In this document: positions 1 to 6,579 of the stretch, in pieces
Layout: each line of letters opens with the position of its first letter
Numbering within the stretch: position 1 is the first letter of the stretch
Assembly (NCBI GenBank): GCA_030706665.1
Contig: JAUZOB010000074.1
Location: 1-12,025 of the forward strand
DNA from: Bacteroidota bacterium
GTDB taxonomy: Bacteria > Bacteroidota > Bacteroidia > Bacteroidales > Prolixibacteraceae
DNA length: 12,025 nt
Direction of reading: 5' to 3'
Made by a program: the position numbers and the translations under genes
Notes under the pieces: generated by a model
What the model saw: only the letters and a program-made list of their open reading frames with translations
Told to the model about the DNA's origin: nothing
The model's database searches: none

Positions 1-81
1 AATGAGATTTTTTTAGCAAAAGAATCAATAAAAGCAAATCTCCTTTTTAAAGGAGGGATCAACCTGATGATGAAAAGATGA
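1..81 (+). CDS. C-terminal end of an upstream gene (partial)
   Basis: Frame 1 is open from the first base to a TGA at 79-81, giving 26 residues that end in GGINLMMKR. The residue mix (hydrophobic, with lysines and glycines) is plausible for a real protein tail. The next gene begins 24 bases downstream on the same strand, a spacing common in operons. The fragment is too short to assign a family, and an open frame of this length can occur by chance, so this is a moderate call. Confidence 0.45.
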   Translation, partial: NEIFLAKESIKANLLFKGGINLMMKR

Positions 82-105
82 ATTTATAGATAAAAATAAA
101 AACTC

Positions 106-447
106 ATGAAGAAATTATTATCCTTATTATTGATACTATTCGTTTTTGCAGGCTCATTTTCATGCAGTCAACAAAAAAGACTTTTGAAAGACCTTTCCGG
201 ACTCTCAAAAGAAAAAGTTATCCAACGTTTAGGAGAGCCTCAGGCAATACGCCCGCTTGATGATGGTAAAGAGATTATGATTTATGAAACACGTAAAAAC
301 TTACCTCCGGCAAATCTTCAAACCGGAGATAACAGGCTTGACCCCGTACTAAGTCCGGCTTTCCAACGAATTAACAAAACTATTATCTATCTCGATGAAA
401 AGGGTAAAGTATTCAATGTCAAAAAGCAAACCGAATACGAGAGATAG
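106..447 (+). CDS. Small BamE/SmpA-like lipoprotein
   Basis: This 113-residue protein starts with a lipoprotein signal peptide: MKK, a hydrophobic core of about 15 residues, then a lipobox SFSC with the lipidated cysteine at position 20. The mature part is about 94 residues. It contains LSGLSKEKVIQRLGEP at about 31-46, a YE near 60, and a late IIYLDEKGKVFNVK strand at about 93-106. That arrangement, helix-LGxP, YE strand, then xVYxDxxGKV strand, is typical of the BamE/SmpA/OmlA fold. Family members bind to or stabilise outer-membrane assembly complexes, but many Bacteroidetes copies have no known role, so the function is open. The start is preceded by an A-rich stretch instead of a Shine-Dalgarno site, usual in this phylum. 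It is probably cotranscribed with the gene ending at 81, and a small terminator overlaps its stop codon. Confidence 0.75.
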   Translation: MKKLLSLLLILFVFAGSFSCSQQKRLLKDLSGLSKEKVIQRLGEPQAIRPLDDGKEIMIYETRKNLPPANLQTGDNRLDPVLSPAFQRINKTIIYLDEKGKVFNVKKQTEYER

Positions 448-462
448 CTCTCTGCTTTTTTT
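439..462 (+). terminator. Short intrinsic terminator after the lipoprotein gene
   Basis: GAGAG (439-443) pairs with CTCTC (448-452) around a 4-base loop, followed by a run of seven T at 456-462. The hairpin includes the stop codon of the lipoprotein gene. The stem is only 5 bp, so strength is uncertain, but the T run and position fit. Confidence 0.5.
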
Positions 463-484
463 GAAAAAATCAGGCTACAGAGCC

Positions 485-514
485 TTTGAGATATAGATTT
501 TGTTATTATATTTG
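485..514 (+). promoter_or_regulatory. Bacteroidetes-type promoter for tRNA-Leu
   Basis: TTTG at 485-488 and TATATTTG at 507-514 match the Bacteroides -33 (TTTG) and -7 (TAnnTTTG) elements exactly, 18 bases apart. The expected transcription start, near 520, lies about a dozen bases before the mature tRNA 5' end. This is the best-formed promoter in the window, as expected for a stable RNA. Confidence 0.75.
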
Positions 515-533
515 CACTCGCAAAAAGACAAAT

Positions 534-617
534 GCCCAGGTGGTGGAATTGGTAGACACGCTACTTTGAGGGGGTAGTGACCGTTAGGTCGTGTGAGTTC
601 AAGTCTCGTCCTGGGTA
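534..617 (+). tRNA. tRNA-Leu (GAG anticodon)
   Basis: This is a class II tRNA of 84 bases including discriminator A617. The acceptor stem pairs GCCCAGG with CCTGGGT, its first pair being a G-T wobble. The anticodon stem pairs CTACT with GGTAG around loop TTGAGGG, which places GAG at 568-570, so it reads CTC and CTT leucine codons. A long variable arm (GACC/GGTC) marks it as a leucine-type tRNA, and the T loop is TTCAAGT. The bases after A617 are CAG, so the CCA end is not encoded and must be added by nucleotidyltransferase. Confidence 0.95.
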
Positions 618-633
618 CAGTGCAAAAAACAGA

Positions 634-668
634 AGCCTTCTAAATCATGTATTTAGAAGGCTTTTTTT
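634..668. terminator. Strong, probably bidirectional terminator
   Basis: A perfect 12-bp stem (634-645 with 651-662) closes a 5-base loop CATGT and runs into Ts at 662-668. It ends the tRNA transcript. Read on the minus strand, the same hairpin follows the stop of the kinase-like gene at 670 and runs into TCTGTTTTTTG, so it can also stop that convergent transcript. Confidence 0.85.
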
Positions 669-669
669 A

Positions 670-1386
670 TTATTTCTCAGTAACACATATCATTTCCCGG
701 TCACGCATAATCGAAACAATCGCATTCACTATATAATCGTCAGGCAAAGTCGAATAATTAATGACTAAATCGAAATTAGCACTATCATATTTATGCCCGG
801 CTACCTTCTCAATAAACAATTCTCTTCGCCGATCAACCTGCTTTACAAATTCCTCAGCTTCCAGATGAGAAAGATTACTCATTTGCATAATACGATTAAT
901 TCGCCAATCAAGAGGAGCCTGCAAACGAATATTTAGAGAATCCGGAATCCCTTCCGTAAAGATCATCCCCCCCCGACCTACAATGATATAATGCCCCGAT
1001 TCCGCAAACGATCTGATTACCCGGCTGATGGTCTCAACAATTCGTTCATCGCGGATATTATATGCGTTTGCTTCTGAAAAAGACCTGCACAATTGAGCCA
1101 TTCTTTCGCTCTCCTCTTTTCTCATCACAATATCAATAAATTCTGGAGAGACCTTTAATTCCGCTGCTGCAGTTTCAATAATTTCTCTACTTGCCCAACG
1201 CCATTTAACGTCAGTCTTGGTTTCTGACACATAGCTGTAGCCGGTCAATATCTTAGACAACTTAGCAGCAATTCTCCTGGCAGAGCAACCACACTCACGC
1301 GATATCGTAACAACCGGACCGGTTAACCGGTCTTCTTCTCTTTCATAAGAAGATTTCTGAAGATAATCTGCCAATAACTTTCTCAT
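670..1386 (-). CDS. Cytidylate kinase-like family protein
   Basis: This 238-residue protein resembles the cytidylate kinase-like family (Cytidylate_kin2). Recognisable parts are an N-terminal VVTISREC strand-loop at about 25-32, GHYIIVGRGG at about 131-140, an RLQAPLDWRI strand-helix at about 155-163, a DRRRE segment at about 185-189 and a late FDLVINYSTL strand. The order matches a P-loop NMP-kinase fold. The true substrate of this family is generally unknown, and cytidylate kinase proper (Cmk) is a different protein. The usual glycine-rich loop (GSGGRE in relatives) reads GCSARR here, so nucleotide binding may be altered. I chose the ATG at 1386 because GAAAGGAAA lies just upstream; an in-frame TTG at 1407 would add seven residues. 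The gene contains a run of eight G in its GRGG codons. It converges on the tRNA terminator. Confidence 0.8.
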   Translation of the reverse strand: MRKLLADYLQKSSYEREEDRLTGPVVTISRECGCSARRIAAKLSKILTGYSYVSETKTDVKWRWASREIIETAAAELKVSPEFIDIVMRKEESERMAQLCRSFSEANAYNIRDERIVETISRVIRSFAESGHYIIVGRGGMIFTEGIPDSLNIRLQAPLDWRINRIMQMSNLSHLEAEEFVKQVDRRRELFIEKVAGHKYDSANFDLVINYSTLPDDYIVNAIVSIMRDREMICVTEK

Positions 1387-1419
1387 ATCATTTCCTTTCT
1401 TAAACAATGAAGCAGACTC

Positions 1420-1450
1420 TAAATTTATTTTTATATAAAGTGAAAAACAA
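1420..1450 (-). promoter_or_regulatory. Weak candidate promoter for the kinase-like gene
   Basis: On the minus strand TAAATTTA (1420-1427) differs from TAnnTTTG at one base. CTTG lies about 20 bases further upstream, one base off the -33 TTTG. Position and spacing fit the gene starting at 1386, but the match is imperfect in AT-rich DNA. Confidence 0.3.
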
Positions 1451-1556
1451 GCGATTTAATGATCCAAAAAGATGCTATACAATATTGTTTTATAATAGGT
1501 ATTCCATGAGCGATGTTAACAAATCATTTGAAATATAGGCTGTTCGTTTAAATTAC

Positions 1557-1564
1557 TACCTTTG
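1557..1564 (+). promoter_or_regulatory. Candidate -7 element for the oxidoreductase gene
   Basis: TACCTTTG matches TAnnTTTG exactly. No good TTTG lies at the usual 18-21 base distance; the nearest upstream TTTG is at 1527-1530, 26 bases away. If used, it gives a leader of about 110 bases before the ATG at 1682. Confidence 0.45.
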
Positions 1565-1681
1565 TCTATAATGATTTTTTTAGTTTCCTTGCAATCAAAC
1601 AGAAGAGGGAATCGACAAAGATGAGCTCTTCGTATCTTTTATTTTCAGATTAAACAATCATTCGTTTAAAAAACAAATAAA

Positions 1682-2737
1682 ATGAAACAGATCGTTAAAG
1701 TTGGACTTTCCGCATACGGCATGTCAGGAAAAATATTCCATGCTCCTTTTATCCAGGCTATTGACGGATTTGAGATCACCCATATATTAGAAAGAAGTAA
1801 AAATCAATCGGCAGAAGATTTTCCCAATGCCACAATAGTCAGAAGCTTCGAAGAATTAATTAAATCGTCTGTTGATCTTATAATCGTCAATACTCCTGAT
1901 TATCTCCATTTTCCGATGGCCAAGGCAGCTCTTGAAGCAGGGAAACATGTTGTAATAGAAAAGCCATTCACTGTCTATTCCTCCGAAGCAGAAGAATTAA
2001 TTAAACTGGCCAAAGAAAAGAATAAAATTTTGACAGTATATCAAAACCGAAGGCTCGACAACGGCTTTCTAACCATACAAAAGATTCTGAATAAAAATCT
2101 GCTTGGCAGCATTGTTGAATATGAAGCACGATTTGATCGATATAAAGACCACATTCCGACAGAATCATGGAAAGAGAAGTCACAAGAAAGAAACGGACTT
2201 CTTTTCAATCTGGGATCTCACCTTGTCGATCAGGCACTAGTACTTTTTGGAAAGCCAGAAGCCATCACTGCGAAATTAAGTCAAATCAGACCTGGAAGTC
2301 AAACAGATGATTACGTTCATATCCGAATGGATTATTCGAATATGACAGTCCTTTTAAGAGCCTCTTATCTTGCCAGAGAAGCCGGAGCCACCTATGCAAT
2401 TCATGGCACACAGGGTTCTTACGTCAAATATGGGATCGACCCACAGGAGGAGCAGCTTAAGATGGGGTATAAACCCAACAAAGCAGATTGGGGGAAAGAT
2501 ACAGAAGATAACTGGGGCATATTAAACACCACGATTAACGGGAAACCTTTCAGAGAGAAAATTGAAACAGAAGCCGGCTCTTATCTTGCATTCTATGAAA
2601 ATCTATTTAATGCCGTTACTCAAAACGAGAAGCTAATGGTTTTACCGGAAGAGTCACTTGAAGTGATCCGTATTCTGGAAGCAGCGATCGAAAGTAACCG
2701 CTTAAAAAAGAGCATTCTGCTACCAATCAAAGAATAA
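1682..2737 (+). CDS. Gfo/Idh/MocA family NAD(P)-dependent oxidoreductase
   Basis: The 351-residue protein has the two-domain Gfo/Idh/MocA plan. A Rossmann domain begins VGLSAYGMSGKIFHAPF (7-23), and the EKP motif is at 93-95 with catalytic Lys94. The C-terminal sheet domain carries GSHLVDQ (178-184), which supplies the His180/Asp183 pair. The AYGMSGKxFHAPF start resembles the YvaA/YhhX/YdgJ branch, which includes scyllo-inositol and related sugar dehydrogenases; the substrate here cannot be fixed. The first glycine of the usual GxGxxG is Ala11. Length is normal and there is no signal peptide, so it is cytosolic. It is transcribed alone, after a leader of about 110 bases, and its last 11 bases overlap the end of the convergent HAD gene. 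The start ATG follows an A-rich stretch and leads directly into the Rossmann strand. Confidence 0.9.
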   Translation: MKQIVKVGLSAYGMSGKIFHAPFIQAIDGFEITHILERSKNQSAEDFPNATIVRSFEELIKSSVDLIIVNTPDYLHFPMAKAALEAGKHVVIEKPFTVYSSEAEELIKLAKEKNKILTVYQNRRLDNGFLTIQKILNKNLLGSIVEYEARFDRYKDHIPTESWKEKSQERNGLLFNLGSHLVDQALVLFGKPEAITAKLSQIRPGSQTDDYVHIRMDYSNMTVLLRASYLAREAGATYAIHGTQGSYVKYGIDPQEEQLKMGYKPNKADWGKDTEDNWGILNTTINGKPFREKIETEAGSYLAFYENLFNAVTQNEKLMVLPEESLEVIRILEAAIESNRLKKSILLPIKE

Positions 2738-3566
2738 AATGATTTTTCAATGCTGCCGTTACTCCTGAATTTACATTGGCCTTAGTCATTCGATAACGTT
2801 CTTTTAAGATTTCAGGAGCATTGGCAGTAACATAAGAAGCACCGGTAAAATCAAGTAAATCAATATCATTATAGTCATTTCCGATACCTATTGATTCAGC
2901 AGGATCAATCCCATTAATCCGGCAAAGCATATCAGCACCATGTCCCTTTGATACATCCGAAAGAAATATTTCGACCCATATATAGTTTGGGTCAAGCTGA
3001 GAAGTAGAACGAATGATTTTTATAAAATCAAATTGTTCCTCCAATTGAAGTTTAAGCGAAGCATATACGCTTTCGACATGAGGAATAATAACCATAAACT
3101 GAGAAGAAGCGCTCATTGAAAAAGAAGACGTTCCAAGCTTCCTTGCATGAGAATTATGTAATTGAAGATACCTGTTAAAATCATCAGATTCTTTAGTTCC
3201 AGAGAAGTAAAACATCCATTGATTATCCGGAACAGCTTCAAAAACGAAAAATGAAATGTCATTTTCAACAAAGAACTCTTTCAGCTCCCGAGTCTGAGCT
3301 TCGTTAAGATTGCGTTTATCGATCAACTTATTGTTTCTCCAATCAAAGACACCCGCTCCCGAAGAAAAAATCACATAGTCAAGCGGAATTGATTCCGGAA
3401 CTACATCTCTTACTTTATCAAGATTTCTTCCCGTTGCAGCAACTCTTAAAACGCCATATTCTCCCAAACGATCAAGAGAAATCCTGTCCTCCTTTGAGAT
3501 TTGCTTATCATCGGTTAACAACGTACCATCCAAATCTGTAAAGACAATTTTAAAATGCTGCATCAT
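2727..3566 (-). CDS. Cof-type HAD-IIB family sugar-phosphatase-like hydrolase
   Basis: This 279-residue protein carries all four HAD motifs: DLDGT with nucleophile Asp11 and acid Asp13, Thr45 in AATGR, Lys207 in SKGHG, and GNDYND with Asp231/Asp234. The large cap between motifs II and III and the total length place it in the Cof/IIB group. Those enzymes dephosphorylate sugar phosphates or cofactors such as flavin and pyridoxal phosphates; the substrate is not predictable here. There is no signal peptide, so it is cytosolic. Translation may begin at either of two adjacent ATG codons (3566 or 3563). It is divergent from dapB and overlaps the oxidoreductase gene tail to tail. Confidence 0.9.
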   Translation of the reverse strand: MMQHFKIVFTDLDGTLLTDDKQISKEDRISLDRLGEYGVLRVAATGRNLDKVRDVVPESIPLDYVIFSSGAGVFDWRNNKLIDKRNLNEAQTRELKEFFVENDISFFVFEAVPDNQWMFYFSGTKESDDFNRYLQLHNSHARKLGTSSFSMSASSQFMVIIPHVESVYASLKLQLEEQFDFIKIIRSTSQLDPNYIWVEIFLSDVSKGHGADMLCRINGIDPAESIGIGNDYNDIDLLDFTGASYVTANAPEILKERYRMTKANVNSGVTAALKNHFIL

Positions 3567-3589
3567 TCAATTCATTTTTTCTTCCGACA

Positions 3590-3622
3590 CGAAAGTAATA
3601 AATTTAATCCCTCGATGACAAA
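3590..3622 (-). promoter_or_regulatory. Candidate promoter of the HAD phosphatase gene
   Basis: Read on the minus strand, TTTG (3619-3622) is followed after 21 bases by TACTTTCG (3590-3597), one mismatch from TAnnTTTG. Transcription would start about 20 bases before the ATG at 3566. Confidence 0.45.
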
Positions 3623-3697
3623 TTAAGAAAAAATCAGGCTAATGCCATTTTTGTAAGCGATAAACTAAAATTCAGTCAGGTTTATGCAGCTTTCTTT

Positions 3698-3705
3698 TAT
3701 CTTTG
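3698..3705 (+). promoter_or_regulatory. Candidate -7 element of the dapB-lepB transcript
   Basis: TATCTTTG matches TAnnTTTG exactly; no clear -33 TTTG accompanies it. A start of transcription near 3712 lies downstream of the possible ATG at 3684 and about 20 bases before the ATG at 3732. This supports the shorter dapB. Confidence 0.5.
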
Positions 3706-3731
3706 TAAACTTGTTCACAGAAATTAAGAGA

Positions 3732-4454
3732 ATGAAAATAGCACTTATCGGATACGGGAAGATGGGGCACGAAATCGAAAAGATTGCCATCGAACGGGGT
3801 CATGAGATCAGTCTTATCATTGACGTCAACAATCAAGCGGATCTTACGGTAGAAAATTTGAAAGGAACAGACGTAGCAATAGAGTTTACAATTCCGACTT
3901 CTGCTATCGGAAATTATTTCAAATGTTTCGAAGCAAATGTCCCAATCGTAAGCGGTACTACCGGATGGTTGGATAAACTGGATATGGTGAAAGAAGCAAT
4001 GAATAGCCACAATGGGACGTTCTTTTATGCTTCCAATTACAGCTTGGGTGTAAATCTTTTCTTTGAACTCAACAAACGTCTTGCTAAATTGATGAACCAT
4101 TTCCCCGATTACGAAGTAAGCATGGAAGAAACCCATCACATTCAAAAGCTTGATGCTCCCAGTGGCACAGCGATCACACTCGCCGAAGGGATCTTAGATA
4201 ACTTAGATCGGAAAAAGGAATGGACACTATCCAATCAACGGACTTCAGATGCTCTTGTAATCAATCCGATCCGCAGAGGATTTGTTCCGGGGATTCACAC
4301 CATCCGCTATGAATCATCGGACGATCTGATTACCATCGAACATGAAGCAAAAAACAGAAGAGGTCTTGCATTGGGAGCAGTAATTGCCGCAGAATTCTCT
4401 TTTGAGAAAAAAGGATGGCTTGGAATGAAAGACTTATTAAATATTTGCGAATAA
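3732..4454 (+). CDS. dapB: 4-hydroxy-tetrahydrodipicolinate reductase (DapB)
   Basis: DapB reduces 4-hydroxy-tetrahydrodipicolinate with NAD(P)H to tetrahydrodipicolinate on the route to diaminopimelate and lysine. The 240-residue protein starts with the Rossmann strand KIALIGYGKMG (GxGxxG at 7-12). It has SGTTG at 74-78, the signature ETHHIQKLDAPSGTA at 133-147 with proton donor His135 and Lys139, and RRGFVPGIHT at 181-190. It is shorter than the E. coli enzyme (273 residues) but complete. An ATG at 3684 would add 16 residues with no homology to the family. That ATG lies upstream of the -7 element's expected transcription start, so I place the start at 3732, before the Rossmann strand. lepB follows after 57 bases on the same strand with no clear terminator between, suggesting one transcript. 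The protein is cytosolic. Confidence 0.95.
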   Translation: MKIALIGYGKMGHEIEKIAIERGHEISLIIDVNNQADLTVENLKGTDVAIEFTIPTSAIGNYFKCFEANVPIVSGTTGWLDKLDMVKEAMNSHNGTFFYASNYSLGVNLFFELNKRLAKLMNHFPDYEVSMEETHHIQKLDAPSGTAITLAEGILDNLDRKKEWTLSNQRTSDALVINPIRRGFVPGIHTIRYESSDDLITIEHEAKNRRGLALGAVIAAEFSFEKKGWLGMKDLLNICE

Positions 4455-4477
4455 AAACGATGCCCGTTTGATCGTTT
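4455..4477 (+). other. Hairpin between dapB and lepB
   Basis: AAACGAT (4455-4461) pairs with ATCGTTT (4471-4477) around a 9-base loop, directly after the dapB stop. There is no T run, so it is not a typical terminator. It might act as an RNA stability or processing element between the two genes. Confidence 0.3.
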
Positions 4478-4511
4478 CAGTAGAACTCAAAATGTCAAAT
4501 TTACTATACAA

Positions 4512-5849
4512 ATGAGAAATGTTTTAACCAATAAATGGTTTAAATTCGGAACTGTAACCCTCTTTTATTGCCTTTGGGTACTCTGGCTCCAAAACTTTTG
4601 GTGGCTAATTGGTGTTCCGGTCCTTTTTGATATTTATATCACTAAAAAGGTACATTGGGCTTTCTGGAAAAAGAAAAATCCGCCCCAGGGCAAACAAACC
4701 AAAGTCGTCGAATGGATTGATGCCATCATTTTCGCAGTAATCGCTGCAACATTCATACGACTTTTCTTTGTCGAAGCTTACACAATTCCAACCTCTTCAA
4801 TGGAGAAATCATTGATGGTCGGTGATTATCTTTTTGTAAGCAAACTTTCTTACGGGCCGAAATTACCCAATACCCCATTATCTTTTCCTTTTGTTCACCA
4901 CACACTCCCGTTCTGTAAAACAACAAAATCTTATCTGGAATGGATCAAAAATCCATATAAAAGGATTGCAGGGCTAGGGAAAGTAAAGAACAATGATGTT
5001 GTCGTATTCAACTTTCCGGAAGGCGATACCGTTGCGTTAAACCAACAGTCCGCAAGTTACTATCAATTGGTCAGAGCTTCGAGCCGCGAGGCAGTATGGT
5101 CTGATAAAAATTACTTTGGAGATGTTGTTGCACGCCCGGTTGATAAAAGAGAAAACTATATAAAACGGTGTATCGGAATCCCCGGAGATGAAGTGAAAAT
5201 TGTCAATGGGCAGGCTTATGTCAACGGCAAAGCTCAAACTGCATTTAAAGGAATACAATATAATTACCAGATCATTACTGATGGCTCCGGTATTAACCCG
5301 AAAGCATTAGACCGTTTGGGAATACCTATGGATGACCGTCAAAATTTCCTTTCCAATAAATACATTATCCCTTTGACCGATGCACAAGTACAAGAGATCA
5401 AAGGTTTTAAAAACGTATTATCCGTAACAAAAATCCTTCAGCCTCAAAACTCATGGGACAGAGATATTTTCCCATTCTCAGATAAATACCCCTGGAATGT
5501 CGACAATTTCGGTCCGATTAGAATCCCCAAAAAAGGAGTAACAATTAAACTGACCATCGACAATCTACCGATTTATCAACGAATTATCGGTGTTTACGAA
5601 GGAAATAAACTGGAAGTCAAAGGCAATACAATCTACATCAACGGATTTCCGACAACCTCCTATTGCTTCAAAATGGATTACTACTGGATGCAGGGAGATA
5701 ATCGTCACAACTCTGCCGATTCCCGTTACTGGGGATTTGTACCGGAAGACCATATCGTTGGGAAGGCTGTTTTCGTATGGCTTTCATTGGATAAAGACAA
5801 AGAATTTTTATCAAAAATACGATGGGACAGACTGTTCCGTTTTATCTAA
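4512..5849 (+). CDS. lepB: Signal peptidase I, enlarged Bacteroidetes form
   Basis: Signal peptidase I cleaves signal peptides from exported proteins at the outer face of the inner membrane with a Ser-Lys dyad. This 445-residue protein has hydrophobic segments at about 12-42 and at about 68-87. Box B follows, TIPTSSMEKSL, with nucleophile Ser96. Box D is YIKRCIGIPGDE with general base Lys218, and box E is GDNRHNSADSRYWG from 395. The enzyme is much longer than E. coli LepB (324 residues): the Ser-Lys distance is 122 residues against 55 there, and Lys to box E is about 177 against about 127. The additions therefore lie in the periplasmic domain. Box E has His where E. coli has Asp (GDNRD). All catalytic parts are present. 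It probably shares dapB's transcript and ends before a clear terminator. Confidence 0.93.
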   Translation: MRNVLTNKWFKFGTVTLFYCLWVLWLQNFWWLIGVPVLFDIYITKKVHWAFWKKKNPPQGKQTKVVEWIDAIIFAVIAATFIRLFFVEAYTIPTSSMEKSLMVGDYLFVSKLSYGPKLPNTPLSFPFVHHTLPFCKTTKSYLEWIKNPYKRIAGLGKVKNNDVVVFNFPEGDTVALNQQSASYYQLVRASSREAVWSDKNYFGDVVARPVDKRENYIKRCIGIPGDEVKIVNGQAYVNGKAQTAFKGIQYNYQIITDGSGINPKALDRLGIPMDDRQNFLSNKYIIPLTDAQVQEIKGFKNVLSVTKILQPQNSWDRDIFPFSDKYPWNVDNFGPIRIPKKGVTIKLTIDNLPIYQRIIGVYEGNKLEVKGNTIYINGFPTTSYCFKMDYYWMQGDNRHNSADSRYWGFVPEDHIVGKAVFVWLSLDKDKEFLSKIRWDRLFRFI

Positions 5850-5870
5850 GGCCCTGAATAATATTTACTG

Positions 5871-5910
5871 AATTAAGCTGTTTCTCTAAAGGAAGCAGCT
5901 TAATTTTATT
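5871..5910 (+). terminator. Intrinsic terminator after lepB
   Basis: AATTAAGCTG (5871-5880) pairs perfectly with CAGCTTAATT (5896-5905), and up to four further inner pairs can form. The stem runs into TTTTATT. It lies 22 bases after the lepB stop and separates it from the WbqC-like gene. Confidence 0.75.
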
Positions 5911-5937
5911 AATAGAATGCACAATCATTAATTGGAT

Positions 5938-6579
5938 ATGGAAAAAGCATTACTTAGTACAGCTTACCTCCCTCCCATACAATATTTCACAAAACTCATA
6001 TCATACCCTCAGGTTCTAATCGAGAAGCACGAACATTTTCTGAAACAGAGTTTTCGGAACAGATGCGTAATTCAGGGACCAAATGGAATCCAGTCATTAT
6101 TTATACCGGTAATACAAGGACGATCGGGACATGTTCCGGTCACCGATATCCGCATAGCCTATAATGAGAAGTGGCAAAAACAACATTGGAGAAGCCTGAT
6201 CACGGCCTATAATCCTTCTCCTTTTTTTGAATATTATTGCGATGCACTGGAACCATTCTATACAAAGAAATGGACCTTCCTTTTTGATTATAACTACGAG
6301 CTAATGACAACCGTGATCAATGAAATCGGGATCATTCAAAAGCCGGACTTCACTACTGAATACCAACCGTCTTCAGCTCCAGATATAAAGGATTTTAGAA
6401 ATAGTATCCATCCCAAAACGTCCCAACAAACAAATGATCCGGAATTCCTGCCCATCCCCTACACCCAGGTATTTCAAGACTCAAATAATTTTTCATCCAA
6501 CCTGAGCATTATTGATTTACTGATGAATACAGGGCCGGAGACACTTCAATACCTGCAAAGAAGTATTAAAAGAGTTTAG
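5938..6579 (+). CDS. WbqC family protein
   Basis: The 213-residue protein begins with ALLSTAYLPPIQYFTKL, the YLPPIxYF opening of the WbqC family. It continues with IEKHEHFLKQSFRNRC at about 28-43, IPVIQGRSG at about 56-64 and EKWQKQHWRSLITAYNPSPFFEYY at about 76-99, all typical of the family. WbqC was named from O-antigen gene clusters, and its biochemical role is not settled. No glycan genes surround it here. It is soluble, with no signal peptide or membrane segment. I start it at the ATG at 5938; a TTG two codons earlier is possible. The last 14 bases overlap the end of the convergent NUDIX gene. I see no clear promoter in the short gap after the lepB terminator. Confidence 0.85.
   Translation: MEKALLSTAYLPPIQYFTKLISYPQVLIEKHEHFLKQSFRNRCVIQGPNGIQSLFIPVIQGRSGHVPVTDIRIAYNEKWQKQHWRSLITAYNPSPFFEYYCDALEPFYTKKWTFLFDYNYELMTTVINEIGIIQKPDFTTEYQPSSAPDIKDFRNSIHPKTSQQTNDPEFLPIPYTQVFQDSNNFSSNLSIIDLLMNTGPETLQYLQRSIKRV

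Noticed and set aside
40..55. Inverted repeat CTCCT/AGGAG near the window start
   Set aside because: It has no T run and lies inside the probable C-terminal codons of the upstream gene; it is most likely coding sequence.
101..119. Near-identical ACTCATGAAGAA(A)TTATTA at 101-119 and 11991-12008
   Set aside because: The match ends right after the start codons and the reading frames then differ; A-rich starts with MKK/MKN codons are common in this phylum, so it is probably coincidence and not a repeat.
577..768. ORF starting inside the tRNA gene
   Set aside because: It begins within the tRNA, crosses the terminator and runs antisense to the kinase-like gene.
3684..3731. Upstream ATG that would extend DapB by 16 residues
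   Set aside because: The extension matches nothing in the family, the Rossmann strand begins right after the ATG at 3732, and the -7 element at 3698-3705 lies inside the extension.
3672..4145. 157-residue minus-strand ORF
   Set aside because: It lies entirely opposite dapB and its upstream region and shows no recognisable domain; it is a shadow of the real gene.
5590..5871. 93-residue plus-strand ORF overlapping the end of lepB
   Set aside because: It runs in another frame through box E of signal peptidase I and has no domain of its own.
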